Shown: positions 1 through 9,827, counted from the first letter of the stretch. The stretch: 64,000 nucleotides of DNA from Candidatus Gastranaerophilales bacterium (GCA_944323695.1 CALUTI010000004.1:147842-211841), one strand, 5' to 3'. Numbers and translations are program-made. Notes: generated from the sequence alone by a model not told the origin.

Positions 1-2151
1 ATCGCAGTCCGGATATTTGTTGCAGCCGTAAAATACTGTTCCGCGTTTGGATTTTCGCTCAACAATCTCACCCTCGCCGCATTTTGGGCATTTTACGCCC
101 GTTGTTTTGCGGTAAGGCTTTCTGTGCTTGCAATTCTGGTTTGTACATTCCATATATTTGCCGTAGGGACCTGTTTTAAACACCATATCAGAACCGCATT
201 TTTCGCATTTTTCCTGACAAACTTCTTCCGGCGGATTCTCTGTGTTTTCTTCAGCTTGTTCTGTCAAAACGTTCATTGACATAACGGTTTTGCAATCCGG
301 ATAGCCGGAGCAGCCCAAAAACTGTGTTCCGAATTTGCTTGTTCTGACAACCATTGGTTTTCCGCAATTCGGGCAGTTAATGCCGGTTTCTATATTAATT
401 TTTTTTGCGGTTTTCATAACGGAATTTACTTCTTCCATAAAAGGATCGTAAAAATCCTTCAAAACCTTATTCCAGACAGCTTTTTTATCGGCGATTTTAT
501 CAAGCTTTTCTTCCATGCCTGCCGTAAATTTGTAATCCATAATATCTGAAAACTGTGTTACGAGCTGTTTTGAAACCGCGCGTCCCAAAATTGTCGGATG
601 AAGTGCTTTATCGCGTTTTTCAACGTATTTGCGTGTCTGGATTACCGTAATAATCGTTGCATAAGTTGACGGACGCCCTATACCGTATTCTTCGAGCGCC
701 TTAACAAGTGATGCTTCGTTGTATCTCGGCGGCGGCTGGGTGAAGTGCTGTTTCGGGGTTATCTTTTGGCAGTCAACCTTATCGCCTTTTTCAAGGTCAG
801 GGATTTTTGAATCTTCTGCCTTTTCTTCATCATTATCGTTATAAAGTTTCAAAAATCCGTCGAAGGTAACCTTGCTTGTGCCTGCTCTTAAAGTATAGTC
901 GCCTGCCGTAATTTCTATTGATTTATTTGCGATTTCGGCATTTGACATCTGAGAGGACATAAATTTATCCCAGATAAGCTTATAGAGCTTGTACTGGTCA
1001 TTATCGAGATATTGTTTAATGCTTTCGGGCGTTCTTTCGGGATATGAAGGTCTTATTGCTTCGTGTGCATCCTGAACGTTTTGTTTGCCTTTTGCGTAAA
1101 TGTTCGGGGCTGCCGGATAATATTTTTCGCCGAAGTTATTCAGGATAAAATCCTTTGCCATTGCCATAGCATCATCGGAAACCCTTGTACTGTCAGTTCT
1201 CATATATGTAATCAGACCGACTGCGCCTGACTCAAGTTCTATACCTTCATAAAGTCTTTGGGCGACCTGCATTGTTTTTTGAACCCCGAACCCGAGTTTG
1301 GAACTTGCGGCACGCTGGAGTGTTGAAGTTATAAAGGGGGCTGTGGGTTTGCGTTTTGTTGATTTATTGGTAACTTTTGACACTAAAAAGTCGGAGGTTT
1401 TGAGATAATCAACGATTTTTTGCGCTTCTTCTTCGTTTTTTATAGTTTTTTCAACAGATTTGTCTTTGAATTTGGCAACTTCGGCTTCAAAAACCTTGCC
1501 GTCTTTTGCCAAATCCGCATGGATTGACCAGTATTCCTGAGGAACAAATGCTTCAATTTCGTCCTCGCGCTCGCAAATCATCCTTAATGCAACAGACTGA
1601 ACGCGGCCTGCGGAGAGATTGTAATTTCCCATCTGCTTCCACAAAACAGGGCTTAACTTATACCCCACAAGCTTGTCAAGAATTTGTCTTGTCTGCTGTG
1701 CCTGCACCATATCCATATTAATCATTCTCGGGTGTTCTACGGAATATTTTACCGCTTTCGGGGTAATTTCGTTAAATTCAATCCTTTTAATTTTTTCATC
1801 CGGAACCTTCAAAACCTGTCTGACATGCCAGGCTATGGCTTCTCCTTCGCGGTCAGGGTCGGATGCAATATAAATATTATCAAACTTTTGTGCAAGGTCG
1901 TTTAATTTTTTAACTACAGCTTTTTTACCGGGGATAATTTCAAACTTAGGTTCAAAATTGTTATCCACGTCAAATCCGAGGTTATCGGTTTTCGGGTCTT
2001 TTGTGGGTAAGTTCCTTATATGCCCGAAACTCGCCTCAATCTGGTAGCCGTCCCCTAAAATCTTTTTTATGGTTTTTGATTTTGCGGGAGACTCGACTAT
2101 TACAAGCGATTTTTCTTTTTTGGATTGTTTTTTAGCAGCTGTCTCTGTCAA
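1..2151 (-). CDS. topA: DNA topoisomerase I, C-terminus cut by window edge
   Basis: Type IA topoisomerase that relaxes negatively supercoiled DNA by a transient 5'-phosphotyrosine break. The reverse strand reads open to the window edge for 717 codons. Visible in order: Toprim domain (LVIVESPAKSKTI near residue 20 and SDPDREGEAIAWH), the type IA core with the active-site tyrosine in TYMRTDSTRVS, then C-terminal four-cysteine zinc ribbons (CPNCG...CSGYPDC, CEKCG...CTNQNC and a third still running at the edge). The start is taken as TTG at 2151, because the codons between it and the upstream dprA stop hold no ATG or GTG and an AAAAAGG stretch lies about 8 bases upstream. It is last in the lptC-lptA-TPR-dprA-topA run. 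Identity is certain; the TTG start is probable. Confidence 0.97.
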   Translation of the reverse strand, partial: MTETAAKKQSKKEKSLVIVESPAKSKTIKKILGDGYQIEASFGHIRNLPTKDPKTDNLGFDVDNNFEPKFEIIPGKKAVVKKLNDLAQKFDNIYIASDPDREGEAIAWHVRQVLKVPDEKIKRIEFNEITPKAVKYSVEHPRMINMDMVQAQQTRQILDKLVGYKLSPVLWKQMGNYNLSAGRVQSVALRMICEREDEIEAFVPQEYWSIHADLAKDGKVFEAEVAKFKDKSVEKTIKNEEEAQKIVDYLKTSDFLVSKVTNKSTKRKPTAPFITSTLQRAASSKLGFGVQKTMQVAQRLYEGIELESGAVGLITYMRTDSTRVSDDAMAMAKDFILNNFGEKYYPAAPNIYAKGKQNVQDAHEAIRPSYPERTPESIKQYLDNDQYKLYKLIWDKFMSSQMSNAEIANKSIEITAGDYTLRAGTSKVTFDGFLKLYNDNDEEKAEDSKIPDLEKGDKVDCQKITPKQHFTQPPPRYNEASLVKALEEYGIGRPSTYATIITVIQTRKYVEKRDKALHPTILGRAVSKQLVTQFSDIMDYKFTAGMEEKLDKIADKKAVWNKVLKDFYDPFMEEVNSVMKTAKKINIETGINCPNCGKPMVVRTSKFGTQFLGCSGYPDCKTVMSMNVLTEQAEENTENPPEEVCQEKCEKCGSDMVFKTGPYGKYMECTNQNCKHRKPYRKTTGVKCPKCGEGEIVERKSKRGTVFYGCNKYPDCD

Positions 2152-2156
2152 AATTT

Positions 2157-3239
2157 TTATACCTTTTTATATCTGTCTGAACCGACTTGTTTTATTATGC
2201 CCTTAAGCTCCATGGTTGTCAAGTCCGTCAATAAATTTTCTATTCTCAACCCTGTTATTGCAATCAGCTCATCCACCCCTTTTTCTTCTATTTCAAGAGC
2301 TTTTAGGATAACCGCTTCATTTTCGTTCAATAGCGGAAGTTCCGTTTGTTTTTCTTCTTTTTGGATTTCCCAGTTAAGCGCATTCAAAATATCCCCGGCG
2401 GAAGTTACAAGAGTTGCGCCGTTTTTGAGAAGTTTATAAATCCCTTCGGTATTCGGGTTTGAAATCAACCCGGGCATACACATCAATTCTCTGCCCTGCT
2501 CTAGGGTTAAATTGGCTGTAATCAGTGCCCCGCTTTTCAATGACGCTTCTGCAACAAGTGTTCCGTAAGAAAGCCCTGACACTATTCTGTTTCTTTGCGG
2601 GAACCTGAATTTTAAAGGTTCAAATGTCGGGAAGTATTCACTGACAACAGCGCCGTTGCCGTTTTCAATTCTTTCGTAAAGGTGTTTGTTGCTTGCAGGA
2701 TAACAAAAATCCAGCCCGCTTGCAATTACGCCGATTGTTTTAAGGTTATTTTGCAATGCCGCAAGGTGCGCCTCGGAATCAATTCCCGCAGCCAAACCCG
2801 ATACTATACAGATATCAGTTCCGGCGAATTGTGAAATTATCTTATTTAATTCTTCTTTTGCGCTGTAAGTTGCCCTTCTGGAGCCTACGACAGCAAGCGT
2901 TCTTTTTAAATTACAAATATCAAAACTGCCTTTGTAATACAAAACAGCGGGCGGATCTGAAATATTTTTCAGCATTGTCGGATAATTTTCATCCTCAAGC
3001 GTCAAATATTTTATATTCCGGCGTGTAACCTCCTCCAAAACTTTGTCAGGATCTGTTTTGTCACGAAGTGAAAGAAATCTTTCCGCCTTTTTGATATTTA
3101 ATTCGTCAATATTCATCAAATCAAGACGTGATGCATTGAATGCCGCCTCAATATCGCCGAAATAATTATATAATCTTCTTATAAACCCGCTGTCTATCTG
3201 CTCGATTGAGGACAGCGCAATCCAGTATTTACTTTTCAT
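2157..3239 (-). CDS. dprA: DNA-processing protein DprA
   Basis: DprA (Smf) protects incoming single-stranded DNA and loads RecA during natural transformation. The 360-residue protein has an N-terminal helical region, then the Rossmann-like DprA core: GSRRATYSA (about residue 117), SGLAAGIDSEAHLAAL, VIASGLDFCYPASN, FPQRNRIVSGLS and GALITANLTLEQGRE. The C-terminal ~60 residues look like the winged-helix domain found in longer DprA proteins. Its first codons overlap the end of the TPR gene by 11 bases and topA starts 5 bases after its stop, so it is inside an operon. With the pilin-like genes in this window it is compatible with DNA uptake, but no comEC or comEA is visible here. Confidence 0.95.
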   Translation of the reverse strand: MKSKYWIALSSIEQIDSGFIRRLYNYFGDIEAAFNASRLDLMNIDELNIKKAERFLSLRDKTDPDKVLEEVTRRNIKYLTLEDENYPTMLKNISDPPAVLYYKGSFDICNLKRTLAVVGSRRATYSAKEELNKIISQFAGTDICIVSGLAAGIDSEAHLAALQNNLKTIGVIASGLDFCYPASNKHLYERIENGNGAVVSEYFPTFEPLKFRFPQRNRIVSGLSYGTLVAEASLKSGALITANLTLEQGRELMCMPGLISNPNTEGIYKLLKNGATLVTSAGDILNALNWEIQKEEKQTELPLLNENEAVILKALEIEEKGVDELIAITGLRIENLLTDLTTMELKGIIKQVGSDRYKKV

Positions 3240-4005
3240 CTCTTTTCTTTTTAACTTTTTCTATTAAAGCTTTTACAGCTTCAACTTCTTCTTCAGGCAC
3301 ATCAAGCTTTATGTAATCCTCAAAATACTCAATTGCATCATCATAATCACCGCGTGCCATAAACAGTATTCCCGCTTTTTTATATGCCGGCGGGAATTTG
3401 TCATTCACCGTAATCGCCTTCAAATAGTTTGAAATTGCTTTGTCTATCTCGTCATTTGCTTCATAAGCCTGTGCCAGAATATAATACACAAATTCGTTAT
3501 TTTCTTTGTATTCAAGAACATTTTCAAAATTTTCTATTGCAAGCTGATAATTTCCAAGCTCAAAGTGAACTTTTCCCAAATCGTAATAGGCGTCGTAATT
3601 ATCCGGCTGACGCTCCAGAATCTGCTCCAATTCATCAATTGCAAGATCAAGCCTTGCATCTTCCATATAAAATCTTGCAAGATAATGCGACAAAATAAGT
3701 TCTTCCGGAAGCTCGTAAATCCCTGTATTCAAAAGCCCGATACCATGTTCGTAATCCTTCTGGCGGTAATAGATATCTGCAAGGTTTATGTATGCCTGCA
3801 CAATCTTAGGGTTCAATTCAAGCGCGTGAAGAAAATTCTTCTCGGCTTTTTCCAAATCACCCTTGTTTGCGTAGCAGAGTGCAAGGTTATTATAAATTTC
3901 CGCATTGTCCGGAGCTTTTTCCAAAACCGCCGTAAATGTGTCTATAGCTTTATCCCAATCCTGTTTTTTAAAATATTCAACTGCTTTTTCAATCTGTTCC
4001 TGCAT
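3229..4005 (-). CDS. TPR-repeat protein
   Basis: A 258-residue protein made almost wholly of tetratricopeptide repeats: six to seven 34-residue units, with typical positions such as NAEIYNNLALCYANKGDLEKA and YDAYYDLGKVHFELGNYQLA-like stretches. No signal peptide or membrane segment is visible, so it is probably a cytoplasmic scaffold. The start at 4005 is chosen over an ATG at 4026 because AAAGGA sits 6 bases before it, and because the upstream ATG would lie inside lptA. It sits between lptA and dprA with short overlaps. The partner is unknown; a link to envelope assembly is only suggested by position. Confidence 0.85.
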   Translation of the reverse strand: MQEQIEKAVEYFKKQDWDKAIDTFTAVLEKAPDNAEIYNNLALCYANKGDLEKAEKNFLHALELNPKIVQAYINLADIYYRQKDYEHGIGLLNTGIYELPEELILSHYLARFYMEDARLDLAIDELEQILERQPDNYDAYYDLGKVHFELGNYQLAIENFENVLEYKENNEFVYYILAQAYEANDEIDKAISNYLKAITVNDKFPPAYKKAGILFMARGDYDDAIEYFEDYIKLDVPEEEVEAVKALIEKVKKKRDEK

Positions 4006-4015
4006 AATTTTTCCT

Positions 4016-4996
4016 TTATAAACCAAGTGTCATGCCTGAATCTTCACTATTGCCTGAGCCGATATTTTTAATAACCGTTCTTGTATTGCCCGTTGCCTGA
4101 AAATCTTTCGGCTCGAGCGTCATTCTGATTTTATCGGCATAAATTGTTCTGACACCCTGAGTTATGCTTGAACGGCCCGTAAAATAGATTTCGTTCGGCT
4201 TGCCGGTTGTTTTATCCGGATAAAAAGTAATTTTCGGTCCTACAGCGTAATAATCCTGATACCAGACATGAACGTTTCCGCTTGCGTTGTAGGTATTTTT
4301 CTTTTTATTGTATTCTTGATATTTGGACTTCAAAACAAGCTTGTCTCCGCCGTCCATTATTGCATTGGATGTTGTATTACCTGTTGCAATAAGGATTTCC
4401 GTTGTCGGGTCGTAAACAAATTTATCTGCAAAAGATTCGTTATTCTGTTCTTTTACCCTTGCGTTTCCGATTAGTGTAATATTTTTCAAATCGCCGTTTT
4501 TATCGGTTTTAATGGTTGCGTGGTTTGAAAAAGTTTCAATGTCTTTATATTTGATAGTAACAGTGCCGTCCGCGTCCATAACGCCTGAATTTGTATCGTA
4601 TTCCTGAGTATCGGCATTTATAACCACAATCGGCGTTTTACCGTCATAGACAATTGATTGGGTATCGCCTTCGGCTTTTATAACTTTTGTAATCAAAGAT
4701 ACTTTTAAAATATTTGCCTTAACCTCGCGTTTTTTATTCTTTTTAACTTCGTAAGCATAAGGTTTGTCGTAAAAAGTCGCCGTGTCAAGCTGCTGATCCT
4801 CCGTCATATTAACGTCAGCCGTCTGGCCTTCCACTCTCAGGTCGTCCACGGAAACTTTTACATCACCCTGAAATTTAATCTTGTTTTCAGATTCCGCATA
4901 ACTCTGGGATTTAGAATCTATAATAAGGTCTGATGCGCTTGTTGCGATTCCCGTAACCAATATTGCCGCTGTTAATATAGCTAATATCCTTCTCAT
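4016..4996 (-). CDS. lptA: LptA/OstA-family LPS transport protein
   Basis: Periplasmic OstA-fold protein expected to bridge LptC and LptD and carry lipopolysaccharide across the periplasm. A signal peptide (MRRILAILTAAILVTGIATS) is followed by OstA-type beta repeats such as IKFQGDVKVSVDDLRVEGQ and VMDADGTVTIKYKDI. At 326 residues it is much longer than the roughly 185-residue E. coli LptA, and the repeat appears to run through the whole length, suggesting more than one OstA unit. The ATG overlaps the lptC stop in an ATGA, so the two are translationally coupled. Its presence indicates an outer membrane. Confidence 0.85.
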   Translation of the reverse strand: MRRILAILTAAILVTGIATSASDLIIDSKSQSYAESENKIKFQGDVKVSVDDLRVEGQTADVNMTEDQQLDTATFYDKPYAYEVKKNKKREVKANILKVSLITKVIKAEGDTQSIVYDGKTPIVVINADTQEYDTNSGVMDADGTVTIKYKDIETFSNHATIKTDKNGDLKNITLIGNARVKEQNNESFADKFVYDPTTEILIATGNTTSNAIMDGGDKLVLKSKYQEYNKKKNTYNASGNVHVWYQDYYAVGPKITFYPDKTTGKPNEIYFTGRSSITQGVRTIYADKIRMTLEPKDFQATGNTRTVIKNIGSGNSEDSGMTLGL

Positions 4997-5583
4997 TTTA
5001 TCTCCTTAGCTTCGTATATTCTTGAAGTTGTATTCCCTGAAATTTTGAAATGACCGTAATCAGGACTGATTTCAACTTTATCCGCTGTTGCCACAAAATT
5101 GTTATCGCGTGTAATTTGGACATTACCCGTTGCAATAATCGGTTCATCATTACCTGCATAACGCAGCCTGTCAGACTTTAAAGTTGTTCCGTCTTCAAGA
5201 ACGATAAATGTGTCCTGATATAAAACTATAACCCTTGTTTTTGAGTTATAGCTGCCCTTTGAGGATTGAAAACTCATGGCAACTTCGTTTTCTTTATAGA
5301 AATTTCCGATAACATTATCCATCATTGCAACTTCGTTGTTGCTGTCGTATGAACCTGTTTCACCGTAAATTTCCCAATATTTTTTTTCATCTTTGGTTTC
5401 GGTTAAAATTATACCGTTAATCAGTGCTTCCTGACGGTCTTTATCTGTCGAAAGCTGGCTTCTGTTGAAATCGTGGGTAATTACGCCTGCAGAAATAAAT
5501 GCCCACACCATTATGGACGCAAGCGCAGCAAATGCGTAAATATATGCTTTCTTTTTCCTGCTTAAATTACTCCACCAGTTCAT
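4993..5583 (-). CDS. lptC: LptC-like LPS transport protein
   Basis: Predicted inner-membrane anchored partner of LptA. A short cytoplasmic stretch rich in lysine and arginine (NLSRKKK) precedes one membrane segment (about residues 13-33), and the rest is periplasmic beta structure with LptC-like repeats (GIILTETKDEKKYWEIYGE, IATGNVQITRDNNFVATADKVEI). At 196 residues it matches the LptC family size. It overlaps lptA by four bases and is first of the five-gene run. No Shine-Dalgarno is visible; a TGCTAAAAT extended -10 box ends 6 bases before the ATG, so the mRNA may be leaderless. Confidence 0.82.
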   Translation of the reverse strand: MNWWSNLSRKKKAYIYAFAALASIMVWAFISAGVITHDFNRSQLSTDKDRQEALINGIILTETKDEKKYWEIYGETGSYDSNNEVAMMDNVIGNFYKENEVAMSFQSSKGSYNSKTRVIVLYQDTFIVLEDGTTLKSDRLRYAGNDEPIIATGNVQITRDNNFVATADKVEISPDYGHFKISGNTTSRIYEAKEIK

Positions 5584-5628
5584 ATAAAAATTTTAGCACG
5601 AAGAAATTTCGTTGGCAATTTTGGATTT

Positions 5629-6342
5629 CTAATAGTTAATTTTCCATCCTTCATCAAAAATACGTCCTGCACACGCGTAACCTGCTGACCAGGCAGACGT
5701 ATCATCTCCGCAATAATCGAGATTTTTTGCGGTATCATCCCAACCGCCACCGGCACCATAAGGTGTAAAAACACCTTCGTCATTTATATTATAATAAAAT
5801 ATATCATGTCCAACTTGATTGGGAGAACTCGCGCCGTTCACATCAATAAATCCGCTAAGAGGGACATCTACATTCACGTCTGACGCCAGAACAGGACTGA
5901 CAAGAACTCCGTCACTCAACCAAAATATATAATCGCCAAAAATAGATACTCCTAAAAGAGAGTTCTCATTGCCATTCAAAAGTTTTATATTATATACCGG
6001 ATAAAATGAACTTGCATCGCTAAAAGTACCATAATAGGACTTGGCAAATTTAAAAACGCGTCCAAAATTCGCATCCAGACATTCCTTATAATTATCATCT
6101 GATTTGTTACATTTAAACACTTTAAGATTTTTAATATTTTCTACGCCTTCCTCCGCCATCATTAACCTATATCCATTCGACATAACAGATAATGTTTTCT
6201 GCAATTTGGTGACAGTTACTTTTTTTTGATAATTCGCTATCAACGTAGGTATAGTCATTGCTGCGACAACACCTATTATGCCTAAAGTAATCAAAACTTC
6301 TGCCAAAGTAAAAGCTTTTGAATTGTTTGTAATATTAATCAT
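5629..6342 (-). CDS. Type IV pilin-like (prepilin-type) protein
   Basis: A 237-residue protein with a short leader ending in lysine-alanine, then the type III/prepilin signal FTLAEVLITLGIIGVVAAM and a hydrophobic helix, the usual site for the prepilin peptidase, with the conserved glutamate at +5. The residue before cleavage is alanine where glycine is most common. The C-terminal part has several cysteines (YCGDDTSAWSAGYACAG) that could form a disulfide loop and ends in GWKINY. A clear GGAG lies 8 bases before the ATG, and no homopolymer run precedes it, unlike the pilin-like genes at 46.3 and 57.0 kb. It could be a minor pilin, pseudopilin or adhesin. Confidence 0.85.
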   Translation of the reverse strand: MINITNNSKAFTLAEVLITLGIIGVVAAMTIPTLIANYQKKVTVTKLQKTLSVMSNGYRLMMAEEGVENIKNLKVFKCNKSDDNYKECLDANFGRVFKFAKSYYGTFSDASSFYPVYNIKLLNGNENSLLGVSIFGDYIFWLSDGVLVSPVLASDVNVDVPLSGFIDVNGASSPNQVGHDIFYYNINDEGVFTPYGAGGGWDDTAKNLDYCGDDTSAWSAGYACAGRIFDEGWKINY

Positions 6343-6480
6343 TTTTTAATCTCCTTCATAAAATTTTCATTGTTTCCATACAGAACTAATGGAAAATTTA
6401 ACATGAAAATAAAAATATCGCAAATTATGAATAAAGAATAATTATTTATAATTGTAAAGGTCTTTTTATATATTTATTTC

Positions 6481-6506
6481 AGCACAATAAACATTTGTGC
6501 TATAAT
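6481..6506 (+). promoter_or_regulatory. dapA promoter with overlapping palindrome
   Basis: A 7-base inverted repeat, AGCACAA then seven bases then TTGTGCT (6481-6501), runs directly into a TATAAT box (6501-6506) that also has an upstream TG, making an extended -10. A regulator binding this palindrome would occlude RNA polymerase. The regulator is not identifiable from the sequence. Confidence 0.55.
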
Positions 6507-6542
6507 TTATTTGAAGGATTAGGGAAAAAAGGGGAGAAATTT

Positions 6543-7436
6543 ATGCCTATAAGATACGATGCAGGTGAAGTTATTACAGCAATGGTCACACCTATGGATG
6601 AAAAACGGGAAATAGACTACAACAGAGTCGAATCTCTTACAAAACATCTGCTTGATAACGGAAGCGATGCAATTCTGGTTTGCGGAACAACAGGGGAGTC
6701 TCCGACGCTTACCCACGAAGAAGAGGTCGAAATTATAAGCACGGTAAAACGCGCTGCCGCAAATAAAGCAAAAATTATTGCAGGCGCCGGCTCAAATTCA
6801 ACGGAAACTGCCGTTATGTCTGCTAAACTTGCGCAAAAAGAAGAAGTTGACGCGATTTTATCAGTCGTACCTTACTACAATAAACCTTCACAAAGAGGCA
6901 TGATTGAACATTTTTCAGCTGTGGCTGAAGCTGTTGATCTTCCGGTTATTTTGTATAACATCCCGTCAAGAACAGGGGTTACAATGCAGCCTTCAACAGT
7001 TGCATACCTCGCAGGAAAATACGACAACATCGTGGCTTTGAAACAAAGCTGCCCCGATATGGATTTGGTAAGCGAAATTAGAATGCTCTGTCCTGAAGAT
7101 TTCATGATTTATTCAGGCGATGACAGCTTAACTTTACCGATGCTTTCGCTGGGTGCGCACGGGGTAATTTCGGTTGCTTCTCATCTTTTCGGCGCTGAAA
7201 TTAAATCTATGATAAGAAACTTTAAAACAGGGAACCCGACAGCCGCAAGAAATATGCACACAAAACTTTTCCCTGTATTCAGAAAACTTTTTATGGCACC
7301 GAATCCTGTGCCTGTAAAAGCGGCTCTCGCGCATAAAAAACTTATTGATGAATACGTCAGACGCCCGCTTGTGGAATTAACGGATGATGAAAAAATTATT
7401 CTTTTCTCCGCAATAGACGGTTTCCGCGCGGATTAG
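6543..7436 (+). CDS. dapA: 4-hydroxy-tetrahydrodipicolinate synthase
   Basis: Condenses pyruvate with aspartate semialdehyde in lysine and diaminopimelate synthesis, in the cytoplasm. The 297-residue protein has the family signatures: CGTTGESPTL (pyruvate binding, about residues 47-56), PYYNKPSQRGMIEHF with the catalytic tyrosine, LPVILYNIPSRTG, and the Schiff-base lysine in ALKQSC. An ATG at 6543 with GGGGAG 6 bases upstream is preferred to one at 6495, which would lie inside the promoter palindrome. Length fits the usual ~292. It stands alone here; other lysine-pathway genes are not in the window. Confidence 0.95.
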   Translation: MPIRYDAGEVITAMVTPMDEKREIDYNRVESLTKHLLDNGSDAILVCGTTGESPTLTHEEEVEIISTVKRAAANKAKIIAGAGSNSTETAVMSAKLAQKEEVDAILSVVPYYNKPSQRGMIEHFSAVAEAVDLPVILYNIPSRTGVTMQPSTVAYLAGKYDNIVALKQSCPDMDLVSEIRMLCPEDFMIYSGDDSLTLPMLSLGAHGVISVASHLFGAEIKSMIRNFKTGNPTAARNMHTKLFPVFRKLFMAPNPVPVKAALAHKKLIDEYVRRPLVELTDDEKIILFSAIDGFRAD

Positions 7437-7504
7437 CCAACGTCGGCGATAACCGAAATTTTATTTTTGATAAAATTATATCAGTATAGAGAGGATAAAT
7501 AAAA

Positions 7505-8812
7505 GTGAAAAACAAAATTATTATGTTTTGGGCAATTGTACTTATTGTAATCGTATCAACGGTTATAATATTTGTAAAGCCGACAAAACTCGGACTGGAT
7601 CTGGTAGGCGGCTCACGTCTTATGCTTGAGGCCGAAACCACGCAATCCATTGCAAAAATCACACCCGAGGTTATGGGTCGTTTGCAGTTTGCAATCGAAA
7701 ACCGCGTAAATAAACTCGGGGTAGCAGAAACCGTCGTTCAGCAGGTTGGCGACAAAAGACTTTTAATCGAAATTCCGAATGTTACGGATTTGAAAGAAGC
7801 AAAAGCATTTTTGGGCGAAACCGCACAATTGGAATTCAAAAAAGAAGGCAAAGATTCTGACGGCAATCAGATTTGGGTAGACACGGGACTGACAGGGCAG
7901 GATCTTCAAAGATCATCCTTAAGCACTGATCAGACAGGTCAGTGGGTTGTGTCCTTGGAATTTAATGACGCAGGCGCAAAAAAATTCGCTGATTTGACAA
8001 AAGCTCTTGTAGGGCAGCAAATGGCAATTTTCTTTGACGGAGAAATCCAGTCAGCCCCTGTAATCAGAGAGGCAATCTACGGCGGCAAAGCACAAATTTC
8101 CGGCGGAAACAGCGGTTTTGAATACGCGGAAGCCGAAAGAATGGTTAACCTGCTTAACGCAGGCGCTCTGCCGGTTCCGGCTAAAATAGTCGAAGAAAAT
8201 ACAGTCGGACCTACACTCGGTGCTGACAGTATTGAAAAATCAAAATTCGCAGGTATTGTAGGTCTGGGTGCAGTTATGCTGTTTATGATTGCATACTACA
8301 GATTACCCGGCTTGATTGCGGATATCGCGTTAATCATTTACAGCTTAATCCTGTTTGCGCTGTTCAAAACAATCCCCGTAACCCTGACACTTGCGGGCAT
8401 TGCAGGCTTTATTCTTTCAATCGGTATGGCGGTTGACGCTAATATCTTGATTTTTGAAAGAACAAAAGAGGAATTAAGAGCCGGAAGAAACCTGTTTACG
8501 GCAATCAATTCAGGTTTTGACAGAGCATTCACAAGTATTTTTGACTCAAATATGACAACAATCATAACCTGTACGATTTTGTACTTATTGGGTACAAGTA
8601 TTGTCAAAGGTTTTGCATTAACTCTTGCACTCGGTGTAATCGTTTCAATGTTCAGTGCCATTACCATTACAAAGAACTTTATGCACCTGATATTCGGAAC
8701 GGGTGAATTGAAATATCCGGCACTTTTCGGACTTTCAAAAGACGAAATCGGCAAGAGTTACGAAGCAACCGAAACCAAACGTGAAAAAGCTCGTTTCGGT
8801 ATTTTAGACTAG
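7505..8812 (+). CDS. secD: Protein translocase subunit SecD
   Basis: Inner-membrane RND-type subunit that uses proton motive force to help SecYEG export proteins. The 435-residue protein has an N-terminal membrane segment, the GLDLVGGSRLMLEAE motif near residue 30, a periplasmic P1 domain and five C-terminal membrane segments including GMAVDANILIFERTKEEL. It begins with GTG at 7505, with GAGAGGA about 9 bases upstream. It is shorter than E. coli SecD (615) because the periplasmic domain is compact, as in many non-proteobacterial forms. secF follows after 16 bases. Confidence 0.96.
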   Translation: MKNKIIMFWAIVLIVIVSTVIIFVKPTKLGLDLVGGSRLMLEAETTQSIAKITPEVMGRLQFAIENRVNKLGVAETVVQQVGDKRLLIEIPNVTDLKEAKAFLGETAQLEFKKEGKDSDGNQIWVDTGLTGQDLQRSSLSTDQTGQWVVSLEFNDAGAKKFADLTKALVGQQMAIFFDGEIQSAPVIREAIYGGKAQISGGNSGFEYAEAERMVNLLNAGALPVPAKIVEENTVGPTLGADSIEKSKFAGIVGLGAVMLFMIAYYRLPGLIADIALIIYSLILFALFKTIPVTLTLAGIAGFILSIGMAVDANILIFERTKEELRAGRNLFTAINSGFDRAFTSIFDSNMTTIITCTILYLLGTSIVKGFALTLALGVIVSMFSAITITKNFMHLIFGTGELKYPALFGLSKDEIGKSYEATETKREKARFGILD

Positions 8813-8828
8813 GAAAGGATTAAATAAA

Positions 8829-9827
8829 ATGTTTGCACTAAAAAGACATCTGGTACATATAGTTAAGTACAGAATTTTATGGATGGTGTTGTCCGCAATC
8901 CTGTTGATTCCGGGTATTGTTGCAATGGTATATTCATCAATGACTTACCCGAACCACGCACCTATGAAGGTCGGTATTGACTATACGGGCGGCACGATTT
9001 TGCAGTACGGTTTGAAGCAAAAAATTACAAATAACGATTTGACAACAACCCGTGCGAACTTAGAAAAAATCGGGGTCGAAAACCCTTACCTGCAAATCTT
9101 AAACGTTAATAACACCCAGCAGGAAGAAACCAAAAATAACATTAATTCAATTATTTCAATCAGAACAAAATTCATCGGCGAAAGCTCCGAGGATGTACAA
9201 AATATCACAAACGCGCTTTCAAGCCAGTTTGAAACCCCTGAATTAATTCAGGTAAGTTCAGTCGGGCCGACTATGGGTAAAGAATTATTCAAAAATTCAT
9301 TCATAGCGGTTGCGCTGGCATTTTTAGGAATATGCGTATATCTTTCTTTGAGATTCCGTTTTGATTATGCCATAGCGGCAATTCTCGGAATTTTGCACGA
9401 CGTACTTTTTGTTTGCGGTGCATTTTCAATTCTCGGATTAGTATATAACGTTCAGATTGACGGGTTATTCATCACTGCGATTTTGACGGTAATCGGATTT
9501 TCAGTCCACGATACAATCGTTGTGTTTGACAGAATCAGAGAAAACTTAAGATACTATTCAAAGAAAATGTCATTCGGCGAAATCGTGGATGCATCGGTTA
9601 ACCAGACACTTGCAAGAAGTATCAACACATCATTGACAACATTAATTACGTTGTGCGCACTGTATTTCTTCGGCGGCGTAACAACCAAAGACTTCGTTCT
9701 TGCAATGATTCTGGGTATTGCAATCGGAACATATTCAAGTATATTCTTCTGCAGTATGCTGATTGACTTCTGGAACGATAAGAAAAACGGTCCGAAAACT
9801 CCTGTTAAAGAAACAGTTGCAGCATAA
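8829..9827 (+). CDS. secF: Protein translocase subunit SecF
   Basis: Partner of SecD in the SecDF complex of the inner membrane. At 332 residues it has a first membrane helix, GIDYTGGTILQYGL (the SecF counterpart of the SecD DLxGG motif), and a C-terminal bundle of five helices with FSVHDTIVVFDRIRENL. It starts 16 bases after the secD stop with AGGA upstream. A bidirectional terminator follows at once. Confidence 0.96.
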   Translation: MFALKRHLVHIVKYRILWMVLSAILLIPGIVAMVYSSMTYPNHAPMKVGIDYTGGTILQYGLKQKITNNDLTTTRANLEKIGVENPYLQILNVNNTQQEETKNNINSIISIRTKFIGESSEDVQNITNALSSQFETPELIQVSSVGPTMGKELFKNSFIAVALAFLGICVYLSLRFRFDYAIAAILGILHDVLFVCGAFSILGLVYNVQIDGLFITAILTVIGFSVHDTIVVFDRIRENLRYYSKKMSFGEIVDASVNQTLARSINTSLTTLITLCALYFFGGVTTKDFVLAMILGIAIGTYSSIFFCSMLIDFWNDKKNGPKTPVKETVAA

